64,000 nt of DNA from Shewanella intestini (GCF_018221465.1 NZ_JAAIKR010000002.1:186001-250000); one strand, 5' to 3'. Positions 10,363 to 19,250 are shown, counted from the first letter of the stretch. Program-made: numbers and translations. Notes: generated by a model from the sequence alone, not told the origin.

Positions 10363-10393
10363 AAAAAAGCCGTTGTTTATCAACGGCTTTTTT
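10363..10393 (+). terminator. Intrinsic terminator after tRNA-Ser copy 2
   Basis: A 13-bp stem (AAAAAAGCCGTTG / CAACGGCTTTTTT) with a 5-base loop, twelve bases after the CCA end. Confidence 0.88.
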
Positions 10394-10417
10394 GCGTTTA
10401 TGATTTGGAAAAATCTT

Positions 10418-10457
10418 CCAATCTACCAATCTACCAATCTACCAATCTACCAATCTA
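10418..10457. repeat. 8-bp tandem repeat, five copies
   Basis: Five perfect head-to-tail copies of CCAATCTA just downstream of the second tRNA-Ser terminator. It lies in non-coding sequence. Copy number may vary between strains by slipped-strand replication. Confidence 0.9.
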
Positions 10458-10559
10458 CACACCTTAACTAGAGTCGCTTGATTTACAACACTGACCTTCA
10501 ACAGCAAGCTGTAGTCAGGATGATTGCTTGTTATCATGAACATGAATTGAGCACATTGG

Positions 10560-10949
10560 TTAACGTATTTTTTCGTGCCATTGAGCAGAATCGGCACCTA
10601 AAACACATTCGCCATTTTCTCTTAAAGACAAGCGTAAAATGCAATGTTCCATTACCTGTTGAAAGTCTTCTTTTGGCAAGTGTCTAACTGAGTCTACTAA
10701 GGCTTTACAATGTGGCGCGCATTGCGCTTTTAAACTGTAATACACCCATTTGCCTTTTTTATGATGCTCTAGTAACCCCGCTCGGTAGAGCATTTTAAGG
10801 TTGCGCGATATGTTGTATTGCGTATCACCAATCACATCCATCGCTTCAGCAACGGCCATCCGTTTATCAACATGCAATAACAACCAAAACAACCGTAACC
10901 GATTTGGTTCAGACAAAGCTTTTAGTGCATCAATATACTTTTCATCCAT
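10560..10949 (-). CDS. ArsR-family metalloregulator-type transcription factor
   Basis: A 129-residue ArsR/SmtB winged-helix protein. Residues 1-75 show KALSEPNRLRLFWLLLHVDKRMAVAEAMDVIGDTQYNISRNLKMLYRAGLLEHHKKGKWVYYSL in outline, with the recognition helix around QYNISRNLKML. Candidate ligand cysteines are in AQCAPHC, EHC and ENGEC. It lies 48 bases after the permease gene on the same strand and is probably co-transcribed with it, acting as its repressor. The ligand (arsenical or other thiophilic metal) cannot be told from sequence alone. Confidence 0.85.
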   Translation of the reverse strand: MDEKYIDALKALSEPNRLRLFWLLLHVDKRMAVAEAMDVIGDTQYNISRNLKMLYRAGLLEHHKKGKWVYYSLKAQCAPHCKALVDSVRHLPKEDFQQVMEHCILRLSLRENGECVLGADSAQWHEKIR

Positions 10950-10997
10950 TACGGTTGTTACCTTACTATTTGGTCCATCCCATTGATGGTGAGAGAA

Positions 10998-11978
10998 TTA
11001 TACTACGTATTGAAAAATAGCTCCGCCTACAATTGCTGTTGTTAAAACAATCGTCACAAAGGCAATAACGGCTTTTGGTTTTAACACCGACGATACTATC
11101 GCGATTTCAGGCAAACTTGCACCTGTACCGCCAATGATAAGGGCTAATGCTGCGCCCAGTCCCATGCCTTTTGCAATTAGAACATTGAGTAATGGAATGG
11201 CCATTTCAATGCGTAAATACAATGGAACACCAACAAAAGCGGCCACAATGACAGAGACAAAACTGTCGCCACCCACGTATTTCTCGACTAACTCAGCAGG
11301 TAAGTAGGCAGCAGAAAAAGCACTTATTACCGCGCCTAATAATACATACGGAATAATGCGTTTAAATAACGACCATGCGCCTTGCATTGCATTTTGTATT
11401 CTTGATGCTTCAGGGTTAACCGCGCCGCCACAACTGCTCGGTTGAGTTGGTGCACTGCGACTACTTGAAGCGTTGTCATTACTACAATCACTGCTGGTTT
11501 TACTGTCGCTGCAGGTTTTTACTTTGGTGCCTTCTAATTCGTCACCACGTTTTATTTCATTGCGCCAAGGTGATTTAGAAATTAACCAACCGCCAAGTAT
11601 GGCTGCAGTAAATGTAATGACAAAATACACGAAGGTGATTTTTAAACCAAAGGTGGCGTATATCATTGCAAGCACGATAAAATTACATAACGGTGCTGAC
11701 AATATAAAGCTCATGATTGTTCCCAGTGATGCACCCACAGAGGCCATACCCATCGTGACAGGGATAACTGACGCACTACAAAAGGGCGTTAGCATGCCAA
11801 AAGCAGCACCTAATAACGATCCCCATTTTTCATGTTTAGTCAGTTTTTGTTGCAGTGCATCTTGTGGGATATATTCTCGCATGATCCCAGTAAGTACTGA
11901 AACAATGGCGATGATAACAACTAAACTCCCCCCAACATGTACAAATTCATTTAAGGCAATAATTAATTTATCGTTCAC
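10998..11978 (-). CDS. Permease of the DUF318/ArsP-like (UPF0718) family
   Basis: A 326-residue inner-membrane permease with about eight hydrophobic segments in two halves. The first half holds GMLTPFCSASVIPVTMGMAS, with the conserved TPFCS cysteine motif of this family; the second half has GVPLYLRIEMAIPLL and GGTGASLPEIAI. Between them is a ~45-residue Ser-rich hydrophilic loop with three cysteines (KTCSD, SDCSN, SSCGG), a possible metal-capture linker. Family members export trivalent organoarsenicals (ArsP) or, in Shewanella, copper/zinc (SO_0444 type). An ArsR gene follows. The start is GTG; substrate unresolved. Confidence 0.8.
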   Translation of the reverse strand: MNDKLIIALNEFVHVGGSLVVIIAIVSVLTGIMREYIPQDALQQKLTKHEKWGSLLGAAFGMLTPFCSASVIPVTMGMASVGASLGTIMSFILSAPLCNFIVLAMIYATFGLKITFVYFVITFTAAILGGWLISKSPWRNEIKRGDELEGTKVKTCSDSKTSSDCSNDNASSSRSAPTQPSSCGGAVNPEASRIQNAMQGAWSLFKRIIPYVLLGAVISAFSAAYLPAELVEKYVGGDSFVSVIVAAFVGVPLYLRIEMAIPLLNVLIAKGMGLGAALALIIGGTGASLPEIAIVSSVLKPKAVIAFVTIVLTTAIVGGAIFQYVV

Positions 11979-12015
11979 AGTTTTATCTCATCAATCTAAA
12001 AGAAGGAAATGAGGT

Positions 12016-12047
12016 TAGCACGTATGCGCAAATGTGCAACTGTGCTA
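12016..12047. promoter_or_regulatory. Candidate operator upstream of the permease-arsR operon
   Basis: A 32-base imperfect dyad centred at 12031/12032: outer TAGCAC / GTGCTA (perfect) and inner TGCGCA / TGTGCA (one mismatch) share one centre. It lies 38-69 bases before the permease start codon, where an ArsR repressor would be expected to bind. Binding is inferred. Confidence 0.45.
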
Positions 12048-12349
12048 GTTGGTGTTTGGCTGATAACTAATTACAGCGTGAAGCGGCCATATTGGTACTT
12101 ATTTAATTTTTTAGGAGGAGTTATTCAATAAAATTAAATGCTAATAGCACTTGGGCAATGGTAAGTTGTACCAAAGTTAAAAATACATTGATTGTAGTTT
12201 TTTGAGTTAAGTTTAAAAATATTTTTTAAAATATGAAATACTTACATCAATATTGAAGTGCTAATTAAAAATGATGAAAAATCAGATGTTTATTTTGAGA
12301 TAAACACCTTATTCATCGTTAATTGTTAATAAATAATTTGAGGCGTGAC
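12048..12349. other. Intergenic region upstream of yqfB
   Basis: About 300 bases between the permease operator and yqfB, AT-rich near the yqfB end. I see no gene, hairpin terminator or clear promoter hexamers. It must hold the yqfB promoter. Confidence 0.4.
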
Positions 12350-12688
12350 ATGTTTGATCCAAAAAAGATGACTTTTTACAAACGTTTTACTAAAGATATT
12401 TTAGCCGGAAGCAAAACCATTACGATCAGAGATAGCAGCGAAAGCCATTATAAAGCCGATACCATTGTTGAAGTTAGAGAGCTCGAAACCGGTCGATTAT
12501 TTACTCATATTAAAATCAATTCAGTGCAGCCAATACACTTTAATGAACTCACAGAGCGACATGCAAAGCAAGAAAACATGTCATTACCGATGCTACAAAA
12601 AGTCATTGCCGATATATATCCAAATATAAAAAACCTGTACGTCATTGATTTTAATTTATGTCCAACTGCTGAGCCCGAAATAGTCTAA
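12350..12688 (+). CDS. yqfB: N4-acetylcytidine amidohydrolase YqfB (ASCH domain)
   Basis: A 112-residue ASCH-domain protein. MTFYKRFTKDILAGSKTITI, RDSSESHYK, TERHAKQENM and KVIADIYP match E. coli YqfB, which hydrolyses N4-acetylcytidine to cytidine. The conserved Lys of KTITIRD and the Thr/Glu residues of the ASCH core are present. I choose the ATG at 12350 (preceded by GAGGCGTGAC) over an upstream in-frame TTG, since the family starts a few residues before TFYKRF. The C-terminal dozen residues exceed the E. coli length. It stands alone. Confidence 0.9.
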   Translation: MFDPKKMTFYKRFTKDILAGSKTITIRDSSESHYKADTIVEVRELETGRLFTHIKINSVQPIHFNELTERHAKQENMSLPMLQKVIADIYPNIKNLYVIDFNLCPTAEPEIV

Positions 12689-12988
12689 TGCCCTGATAAG
12701 CATCGACGGTTGATAACTCAATTTTATACCGTGTTTTACGCTGCACTGGTTACGATTTAAACCAAGGAAAGCATAATCGATAGGATATGGGTAAGGCTTA
12801 TTAAACTGTGCATTGCCAATGGTCATTACATAAAGCCAAAAATTACTGTGTTTAACATCTAATCAGTGACACTGTTAATTGGCGTTAAAAGCAACATAAA
12901 AGCGATAAAATATTATTCATAAAACATGTATCAATCAGCAAGCTTGTTAGTATGTTAGAGAAAGTATTTTCGGAGACGCATTGCTGAC
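12689..12988. other. Intergenic region before the ABC exporter operon
   Basis: A 300-base stretch without a gene or clear hairpin. It presumably contains the promoter of the exporter operon; I found no convincing hexamer pair. Confidence 0.35.
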
Positions 12989-13666
12989 ATGATAAATATT
13001 ACCAATATCTCAAAACAATATCCCATGGGAGATACTGTCGTAGAGGCCCTGAAACAAGTGAGTTTAACCATTAACAACAATGAATTTGTTGCCATTATGG
13101 GGCCCTCTGGTTCTGGTAAATCAACCTTAATGAATATTATTGGTTGTTTAGATAAACCAACATCAGGTAATTATGAGCTTAATAATGAATCGGTGGCTAA
13201 GTTAAGCGATGATGAATTATCCAGTGTCCGTAATAAAGCCATTGGTTTTGTATTTCAAAGCTTTCATTTATTACCGAGGTTAAGTGCATTACAGAATGTG
13301 ACTTTACCATTACGGTTTGCAGCGCAGGTGCCAGAAACAGATGACCGTTATGCAAGGGGATTGCTTGAAAAAGTCGGTTTAGGCTCAAGAGCTGATCATC
13401 GACCTAATCAGTTGTCTGGCGGCCAACGACAACGGGTTGCAATAGCTCGTTCTTTAGTGAATAAACCTGCAATTTTATTGGCCGATGAACCAACAGGCGC
13501 GTTAGACAGTAAAACTTCGGTTGAAATTATGGCGCTGTTTACTGAGTTACATCAAGCAGGGCAAACCATTGTTTTAGTCACCCATGAAGAAGACGTTGCG
13601 GCTTATGCGCAGCGTATTATTCGAATGCGCGATGGCGCTATTGTCGACATTGAACAAAAGGCTTAA
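12989..13666 (+). CDS. ABC transporter ATP-binding protein, MacB/LolD type
   Basis: A 225-residue ATPase. Walker A GPSGSGKST at about residues 38-46, Q-loop VFQSFHLLPRLSALQNV, signature LSGGQRQR, Walker B ILLADEPTGALD, and the H-loop VTHEEDVAAY are all intact, so it should hydrolyse ATP. The Q-loop wording places it in the MacB/LolD/YknY group, whose partners are FtsX-like mechanotransmission permeases. It is the first gene of an operon in which three adaptors separate it from its permease at 17146. Confidence 0.93.
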   Translation: MINITNISKQYPMGDTVVEALKQVSLTINNNEFVAIMGPSGSGKSTLMNIIGCLDKPTSGNYELNNESVAKLSDDELSSVRNKAIGFVFQSFHLLPRLSALQNVTLPLRFAAQVPETDDRYARGLLEKVGLGSRADHRPNQLSGGQRQRVAIARSLVNKPAILLADEPTGALDSKTSVEIMALFTELHQAGQTIVLVTHEEDVAAYAQRIIRMRDGAIVDIEQKA

Positions 13667-13668
13667 CA

Positions 13669-14766
13669 ATGCTTACTCAATCAACACCATCACCCTTGCC
13701 ATTTTTCCCCATCAAAGGTCCCTGCGTCATTATTAAACTGTGTGTGTTAACTTGTGTGCTTGCATCTCATTTGTGTGTGGCTAAAGCCGATTCCCAACAA
13801 GGGCAAGATAGGGTAAATGTGATTACCCCAAGTGGTATTGAGCAGCAACATACTAATAACTTACCAGAGATTGCATTGTTGCTAACAGGGCAGGTCGCCT
13901 CGGCTAAGTCACAGCCATTTATTGTGCCAAAAGCTGGGCGCGCATGGCGCTATCAAATAAAATGGATGCTACCAGAAGGGACATTAGCTAAGCCCGGACA
14001 AGTTGTGGTGATCTTTGATAAAAGCGATTTAGCCAGTCAAGTTGAGCAATTGGAGGCCACCTTGTTAAGTGTGACTGCGCAAGAACAAAGCCAAACCATA
14101 GAACTTAACAGCCAACGGTTACAAGCACAATTTGACTTAACTAAAGCCAAACTTGAGTTTGATAAAGCCGCACTAGATGGTGCTATCCCGGTAAATTTTA
14201 TTGCTGCAAAAGAGTATGCTGATAATCAATTTGCACTATTAACTGCAAAGTCAGACGTGAGTAAAAAAAGACAAGCATTAAAAGAAATCACCGATAAACA
14301 AACTGCAGTATTACAACAACTATCCATCGACAGAAAAAAAGCCCAAATAGCACTTAATTATGCCCTAGATGGTATAGACCAACTTGAGCTTAAGGCAACC
14401 ATTAATGGTCCGTTACTGTATGAACGTGATTATGGCGCAGATAAAAAGTTCGCAGTCGGTGACACGGTTCAAATAGGCAGAAAAATTGCCACCATTCCGG
14501 CCATGAATAATCTACAAATAGCCGCGTGGGTTAACGAGGTCGATGTTGATAAAATTGCTTTGCAACAAAAGGTTAGCATTCATTTAGATGCGCAGCCAAA
14601 GATTAAATTAACTGGCAAAATTATTCAAATAAGCAGTCAAGCTAGTCGCAAAGCTTCATGGGGTGAAAGTAACTGGTTTAAAGTGCTTATTGACTATCAA
14701 GGCCAAGCGGGAGCGAAGATAATACCTGGTATGAGTGTGATGGTAAACGTGGAGCCAACAACATGA
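13669..14766 (+). CDS. HlyD/MacA-like periplasmic adaptor 1
   Basis: A 365-residue membrane-fusion protein. A hydrophobic segment at about residues 20-38 ends in AKADS and acts as signal peptide or anchor. It is followed by a biotinyl-lipoyl-like part (WRYQIKWMLPEGTLAKPGQVVVIFDKSDL), a long coiled-coil hairpin rich in Q, K and A, and the beta-barrel part (VNEVDVDKIALQQKVSIHLDAQP, GKIIQISSQASR). It begins 2 bases after the ATPase stop and overlaps adaptor 2 (ATGA). It is shorter at the C-terminus than adaptors 2 and 3. Confidence 0.85.
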   Translation: MLTQSTPSPLPFFPIKGPCVIIKLCVLTCVLASHLCVAKADSQQGQDRVNVITPSGIEQQHTNNLPEIALLLTGQVASAKSQPFIVPKAGRAWRYQIKWMLPEGTLAKPGQVVVIFDKSDLASQVEQLEATLLSVTAQEQSQTIELNSQRLQAQFDLTKAKLEFDKAALDGAIPVNFIAAKEYADNQFALLTAKSDVSKKRQALKEITDKQTAVLQQLSIDRKKAQIALNYALDGIDQLELKATINGPLLYERDYGADKKFAVGDTVQIGRKIATIPAMNNLQIAAWVNEVDVDKIALQQKVSIHLDAQPKIKLTGKIIQISSQASRKASWGESNWFKVLIDYQGQAGAKIIPGMSVMVNVEPTT

Positions 14767-15929
14767 AGCTACATCATTTAATATTATTGGCCACATTAGG
14801 GTTATTAACTGCTTGCTCTAAGGATGTGACATATACCGTAAACCGTGGCGTGTTAGATCAAAAAATTGAAGTCACTGGTGAGCTGGTGTCTGCTGATACC
14901 ATCAATTTAAAACCTCCGGTGATCCGCCGTGTATGGCAATACCAAATAAAAATGTTAGTCGCTGAAGGGGCACAAGTGGCTAAAGGTCAAGTGGTTGCAC
15001 AGCTTGACACGTCTGAATTAGTTCAACGTTTGTCAGTGAAAAGTGCCCGACTAGAAACCACTATTCAAGACATTAAAACCTCAACATTACGCAATGCACA
15101 AAAGCTTCAAGACTTGAAACTCAGCCTTGCTGAAGCGGAAATGAATCAGAAAAAAGCCCAGTTAAAAGTGGATATATCTGATGCCACTGTGTCAGAAATT
15201 GACAAGAAAAAATATGTCATTGAAGCCACTATAGCCAATGACAAGGTGGCCTTAGTGCAACAACAAATAAAGCTTGAGATTAATGGTGCTAAACAAAGAC
15301 AGAAAATGCTTGTTGGGGACAAACAAAAGTTTACCTCTGAAGTGGCTGCGTTAAAAAAGGGCATCCAATCATTAACTCTTATTGCGCCGCGCAGCGGCAT
15401 GGTGGTATATGGCATTGATGCAATGGGCAATAAAGTGGCTGAAGGTCAGTCTATTTATGTGGGTGATGCAATATTAAGTATGCCAGAACTAGACAATATG
15501 CAAGTGAATATGACCATTCCCGAAGTCGAAGCGGGTAGAGTGAAAGTAGGCCAAACATTAAAAGTGCGCTTAGATGCCAACCCAGACCGAATTTTTAATG
15601 GCAAAATTAAGCAATTGGGCGCGGTATTTCGGGTTAAAAACCAAGATGTGCCGTTAACCATATTTGATGCCGTAGCTACGGTGACAAAGCCTGACTCTTC
15701 GTTAATGCGCCCTGGCATGACGGCAAAAGTGGCAATTGATGTCACATCAAATAAACCGCAATTACTCCTGCCTCTCGATGCCATTGAATATAAAAATGGC
15801 CAAGCCTTTGTGCAAATAGAGGGTTTTTTTCAAAACCGACTCAAATCAATCACCTTGGGCAAAATGGGCACACATCAAGTCGAAGTATTAACGGGACTGC
15901 AAGCCGGAGATGAGGTGGTATTACCATGA
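14763..15929 (+). CDS. HlyD/MacA-like periplasmic adaptor 2 (lipoprotein)
   Basis: A 388-residue adaptor with a lipoprotein signal (LLTAC, Cys at residue 18), so it is anchored by lipid. The order of elements is: TVNRGVLDQKIEVTGELVS start, lipoyl half-motif WQYQIKMLVAEGAQVAKGQVVAQLDTSEL, coiled-coil hairpin of ~120 residues, second lipoyl half (LIAPRSGMVVYG), beta-barrel (EVEAGRVKVGQTLKVRLDANP) and membrane-proximal domain (LLPLDAIEYKNGQAFV). It overlaps both neighbours by 4 bases. The Ser at +2 after Cys favours outer-membrane sorting. Confidence 0.88.
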   Translation: MKLHHLILLATLGLLTACSKDVTYTVNRGVLDQKIEVTGELVSADTINLKPPVIRRVWQYQIKMLVAEGAQVAKGQVVAQLDTSELVQRLSVKSARLETTIQDIKTSTLRNAQKLQDLKLSLAEAEMNQKKAQLKVDISDATVSEIDKKKYVIEATIANDKVALVQQQIKLEINGAKQRQKMLVGDKQKFTSEVAALKKGIQSLTLIAPRSGMVVYGIDAMGNKVAEGQSIYVGDAILSMPELDNMQVNMTIPEVEAGRVKVGQTLKVRLDANPDRIFNGKIKQLGAVFRVKNQDVPLTIFDAVATVTKPDSSLMRPGMTAKVAIDVTSNKPQLLLPLDAIEYKNGQAFVQIEGFFQNRLKSITLGKMGTHQVEVLTGLQAGDEVVLP

Positions 15930-17149
15930 AGAACTTTATTACCAATGTCATTACACTCAACATACTTGCTTGTGGGATGTTAACCCTCAGTGGCTGTAAT
16001 CCATCTGCACAAACTGATGTGCTTACGATGACAGTTAACCGCGGTGATTTTGTGGTCGATATCCCAGCCACAGGTGAACTAGAAGCCAGCAAGTCAGTAT
16101 TGATCAATGTGCCTTCTGGGCTTCGCGGGCCGCAATCTTTGTCGTGGATAATTGATAATTTCAGTTATGTGAAAGCAGGTGATGTTATTGCAAGAATGGA
16201 TGGCACAAGGCAACGCTTTGATCTTTCAAAAGAGCAGCTAAACGTTAACCGCTTAGATTTAGACAGTAAAATACAAAAAGAAAAAGACGCCACCATTGAT
16301 AAGTCATTGACAACCGACACAAAGCTGACGACAAAAGAGCAAATATTGGCTGACAAGTTTTATAGTGAAGATGAACGCGTGTACACCAAAATCGACATAA
16401 TCGACCAAATGCGCAATAAAGATTATCTGGCGGCCAAAATGGATTATTTTGATTGGGGATTAACGCAGCACAGCACACAAGCGCAAGCAGAACAAAATTT
16501 AATTAGCCTGAAACAAAAAAGCCATTTGAGTAAAATTAAACTGTATAGCAATAACCTGCAGCAAATGGAGATTAAAGCGCCAAAAGCAGGCTTATTTGTT
16601 GCTACCCGTAATTGGAATGGGCTAACGCCAAGTGCTGGCGATATGTTGTGGTCAGGATTAACCATAGGTAAGTTGCCCGAAACCAAAACCATGCAAGCAA
16701 AAATGTTTGTTCTTGAATCAGAAGCCTTGGGCTTGAGCATAGGAAAAACGGCCACTGTCGTGTTAGATGCTTATCCGAATAAAAAATTTAGCGGTAAAGT
16801 CACCCAAGTTGATTCCTTGGCCAAAGCAAAAGATCAAAATAGCCCAGTAAATTATTTTGAGATAACCATTAGTTTAACCAACACCGTTACCAAAATAATG
16901 AAACCCGGCCGGCAAGTTACAGCCAAAATTCATGCGTTTAATATTGCCAATGTGATTGCCATTCCTAATCAGGCCATTTTTCAACATCAAGGTAAAAACT
17001 GGGTCTATTTACGTACACCAACAGGGTTTGTGAAGCAAACCGTCGAAGTTGGGACGCGCAGTATTAATTGCACTGAAATTACATCGGGAATTAACGCCAA
17101 TGATGTTATCGCTCTCACCATGCCGTCAAAAAGGAGCCAAGTGCAATGA
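15926..17149 (+). CDS. HlyD/MacA-like periplasmic adaptor 3 (lipoprotein)
   Basis: A 407-residue adaptor with lipobox LSGC (Cys at residue 24). It has the same beginning as adaptor 2 (TVNRGDFVVDIPATGELEAS), a long charged coiled-coil section with KEQLNVNRLDLDSKIQKEKD-type sequence, the second lipoyl half (KAPKAGLFVATRN), a beta-barrel (LGLSIGKTATVVLDAYP) and a C-terminal domain (IPNQAIFQHQGKNWVYLRT). It overlaps adaptor 2 and the permease gene by 4 bases each. It differs clearly from adaptors 1 and 2, so the three are old paralogues rather than a recent duplication. Confidence 0.88.
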   Translation: MKNFITNVITLNILACGMLTLSGCNPSAQTDVLTMTVNRGDFVVDIPATGELEASKSVLINVPSGLRGPQSLSWIIDNFSYVKAGDVIARMDGTRQRFDLSKEQLNVNRLDLDSKIQKEKDATIDKSLTTDTKLTTKEQILADKFYSEDERVYTKIDIIDQMRNKDYLAAKMDYFDWGLTQHSTQAQAEQNLISLKQKSHLSKIKLYSNNLQQMEIKAPKAGLFVATRNWNGLTPSAGDMLWSGLTIGKLPETKTMQAKMFVLESEALGLSIGKTATVVLDAYPNKKFSGKVTQVDSLAKAKDQNSPVNYFEITISLTNTVTKIMKPGRQVTAKIHAFNIANVIAIPNQAIFQHQGKNWVYLRTPTGFVKQTVEVGTRSINCTEITSGINANDVIALTMPSKRSQVQ

Positions 17150-18420
17150 GCATCGCCTTTTTGCCAACCATCAATAAACATTATAAAACCTATATAGAGG
17201 GTATCGGCCAAGCATTTAATGAAATGCGCCACCATAAACTCAGAACATTACTCACCTTACTTGGGATGATATTTGGCGTAGGTGCCGTCATTGCAATGCT
17301 CAGTGTTGGTGAAGGCGCTGAAAAAGAAGCGCTTAAAATGATTGAATCAATGGGGGTAAATAACCTTGTTGTTCAAGCGCGGCCGTCACAAGGCGATGCG
17401 CGTAAAGCAGTGAGAGAGCACAGTATTGGCTTGAGCATGCGTGATATAGAAAGTGCAATAGTGACCTTGCCTTTTGTTGCAAATTGGAGTGCACAAAAAC
17501 AGGTTAAGCTATTTAGTTTGTTTAGTTTACAAGGACGCAGTAATGCTAAAGTTGTTGGCATATCGCCGTCTTACTTTGGTTTAACGGCCTTAAAAATAAA
17601 TCAAGGAAGGGAATTAACCGCAAACGACAATGCCCACTTTAACCAAGTGGCAGTGTTAGGGCCTGAAGCCGCAAGAAGCTTATTTCCTCAAGGCCAAGCA
17701 TTAAATCAATCTGTGAAAATAAATCATCAATGGTTTACTGTTGTCGGCATCCTTGCTGAAAAAAATGATCATCATTCCACCATCAAAGGCGTAAAGTTAG
17801 GTGGCGAGCGCAATCAAGTGTTTATTCCACTCGCTACAGCACATAAAAAACTCAAATTTAACATACTTGAGGATGAATTAGATTCATTCAAGATTGCAAT
17901 GAAAGCGGGAAATGACCCAAGATTAGCGGCTCAAAGCTTAACCCATTTATTGGAACGCCGTCACGGTGGTGAAAGTGATTTTGAAGTGATTGTGCCTGCT
18001 GATTTATTGGCGCAGCACCAAAAAACGCAGCAAATTTTTAATATTGTTATGGCGTGTGTTGCGGGTATTTCGTTACTGGTTGGTGGGATTGGTATTATGA
18101 ATATCATGCTGGCGACGATATTAGAGCGCACTGCTGAAATTGGTTTATTAAGGGCGTTGGGTGCTAAACGTAGTGACATTGCGCGGCAGTTTTTAATTGA
18201 AAGTATCGCAATTTCAGCCACTGGTGGTGTCATTGGAATATTTGTTGGATTTATTCTCGCCGCCATTATTTCATCGGCTGCAGGTTGGCCTGTTGCTTGG
18301 TCACTGTTTTCTGTCGTTTTATCATTGTCTGTTTGTATGGGAATAGGTGTCGGGTTTGGTTTTTATCCAGCTCAAAAAGCGGCAAAACTAGACCCTATCG
18401 TTGCATTGCAACGAGACTAA
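17146..18420 (+). CDS. ABC exporter permease, MacB/FtsX family
   Basis: A 424-residue permease. The first transmembrane helix follows MRHHKLRTLLTLLGMIFGVGAVIAMLSVGEGAEKE, the standard MacB start. A ~230-residue periplasmic MacB_PCD domain comes next, then three helices with the FtsX motif ATILERTAEIGLLRALGAKRSDI and the closing FGFYPAQKAAKLDPIVALQ. It pairs with the separate ATPase at 12989; in MacB itself both are fused. The operon has no TolC-like outer-membrane gene, so it must borrow one. The exported substrate is unknown. Confidence 0.92.
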   Translation: MSIAFLPTINKHYKTYIEGIGQAFNEMRHHKLRTLLTLLGMIFGVGAVIAMLSVGEGAEKEALKMIESMGVNNLVVQARPSQGDARKAVREHSIGLSMRDIESAIVTLPFVANWSAQKQVKLFSLFSLQGRSNAKVVGISPSYFGLTALKINQGRELTANDNAHFNQVAVLGPEAARSLFPQGQALNQSVKINHQWFTVVGILAEKNDHHSTIKGVKLGGERNQVFIPLATAHKKLKFNILEDELDSFKIAMKAGNDPRLAAQSLTHLLERRHGGESDFEVIVPADLLAQHQKTQQIFNIVMACVAGISLLVGGIGIMNIMLATILERTAEIGLLRALGAKRSDIARQFLIESIAISATGGVIGIFVGFILAAIISSAAGWPVAWSLFSVVLSLSVCMGIGVGFGFYPAQKAAKLDPIVALQRD

Positions 18421-19250
18421 ACTGCTTTGTACTAGTAAGTGATGATCAACAGGTATGCGAAACGATATGCCAATATGCCAATAAGACTTATCACTGTTAA
18501 CAGCCTCATCAGCATTGATACTCTCTTATACGGTATGAGGTGAAGATGGCTGTAAGTCAAACTCTATAAATGCTATTTATGCTTAATGTCATTTCAACAA
18601 AAGCAGAGTGCTGTTACTGTGTTTTGCTACTTTTTGATAAGCAACACCCACTTATAAAGTTGGAAGCTGTTTCTGGATGTGATTATTACGCCGTGTTTGC
18701 GCAATATTGAACATGCAAGTGGGTTTATTCATTGTCATAAACGGTAACGAGCGTTTATTTATGGGTTTGAATGTCCGCAACGAAATAATATTACATTGAT
18801 TTGTTTGAATGTTAGCCAGCTATTATCTAAGTTGTGGGCTAAATGATGAATTGAAAGCAAAGTTTAGATAATAACTATGATGCTTAAAATCATGATTGGT
18901 CGTTATTATATATTTGAGTTAGATAAATTTATATTTGGCTAAGAAATATACTATTAACAGGTTTTGGTAAATAACAATAATGTAACAAATTGGCTGCACT
19001 TTATTTAGTGATAACTAATTAAACTGAAAAATATTCAAGTTACGTTTGTATATATAATCGACAAAATTTAAAATTATTTCGATTGTATAATTTGATTTGT
19101 TGTAATAAGTGGTGATTTTTAATTGCTCACCTGCATATTTAATCATTTTTTTAGAATTAAAATTTTTATCATATAACTAAATTTTTATTAAAAATGACCA
19201 GTATTTTGTCTTTTTACACGCTCGTAAATGAAGTAAGAGGTGAGAGTAAT
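18421..19250. other. Long AT-rich non-coding region
   Basis: About 830 bases between the exporter permease and the gltA terminator. No reading frame looks genuine, and AT content rises sharply after about 18840. I saw no strong T-run terminator for the exporter operon and no recognisable RNA. It may hold decayed sequence or an unrecognised small RNA. Confidence 0.4.

Noticed and set aside
10478-10687. A 69-codon plus-strand frame overlapping the arsR gene
   Set aside because: It overlaps the 3' end of a clear ArsR-family gene on the other strand and shows no protein pattern of its own.
18712-18798. A 28-codon frame in the long gap before gltA
   Set aside because: Too short, no ribosome site and no recognisable feature; expected by chance in AT-rich DNA.
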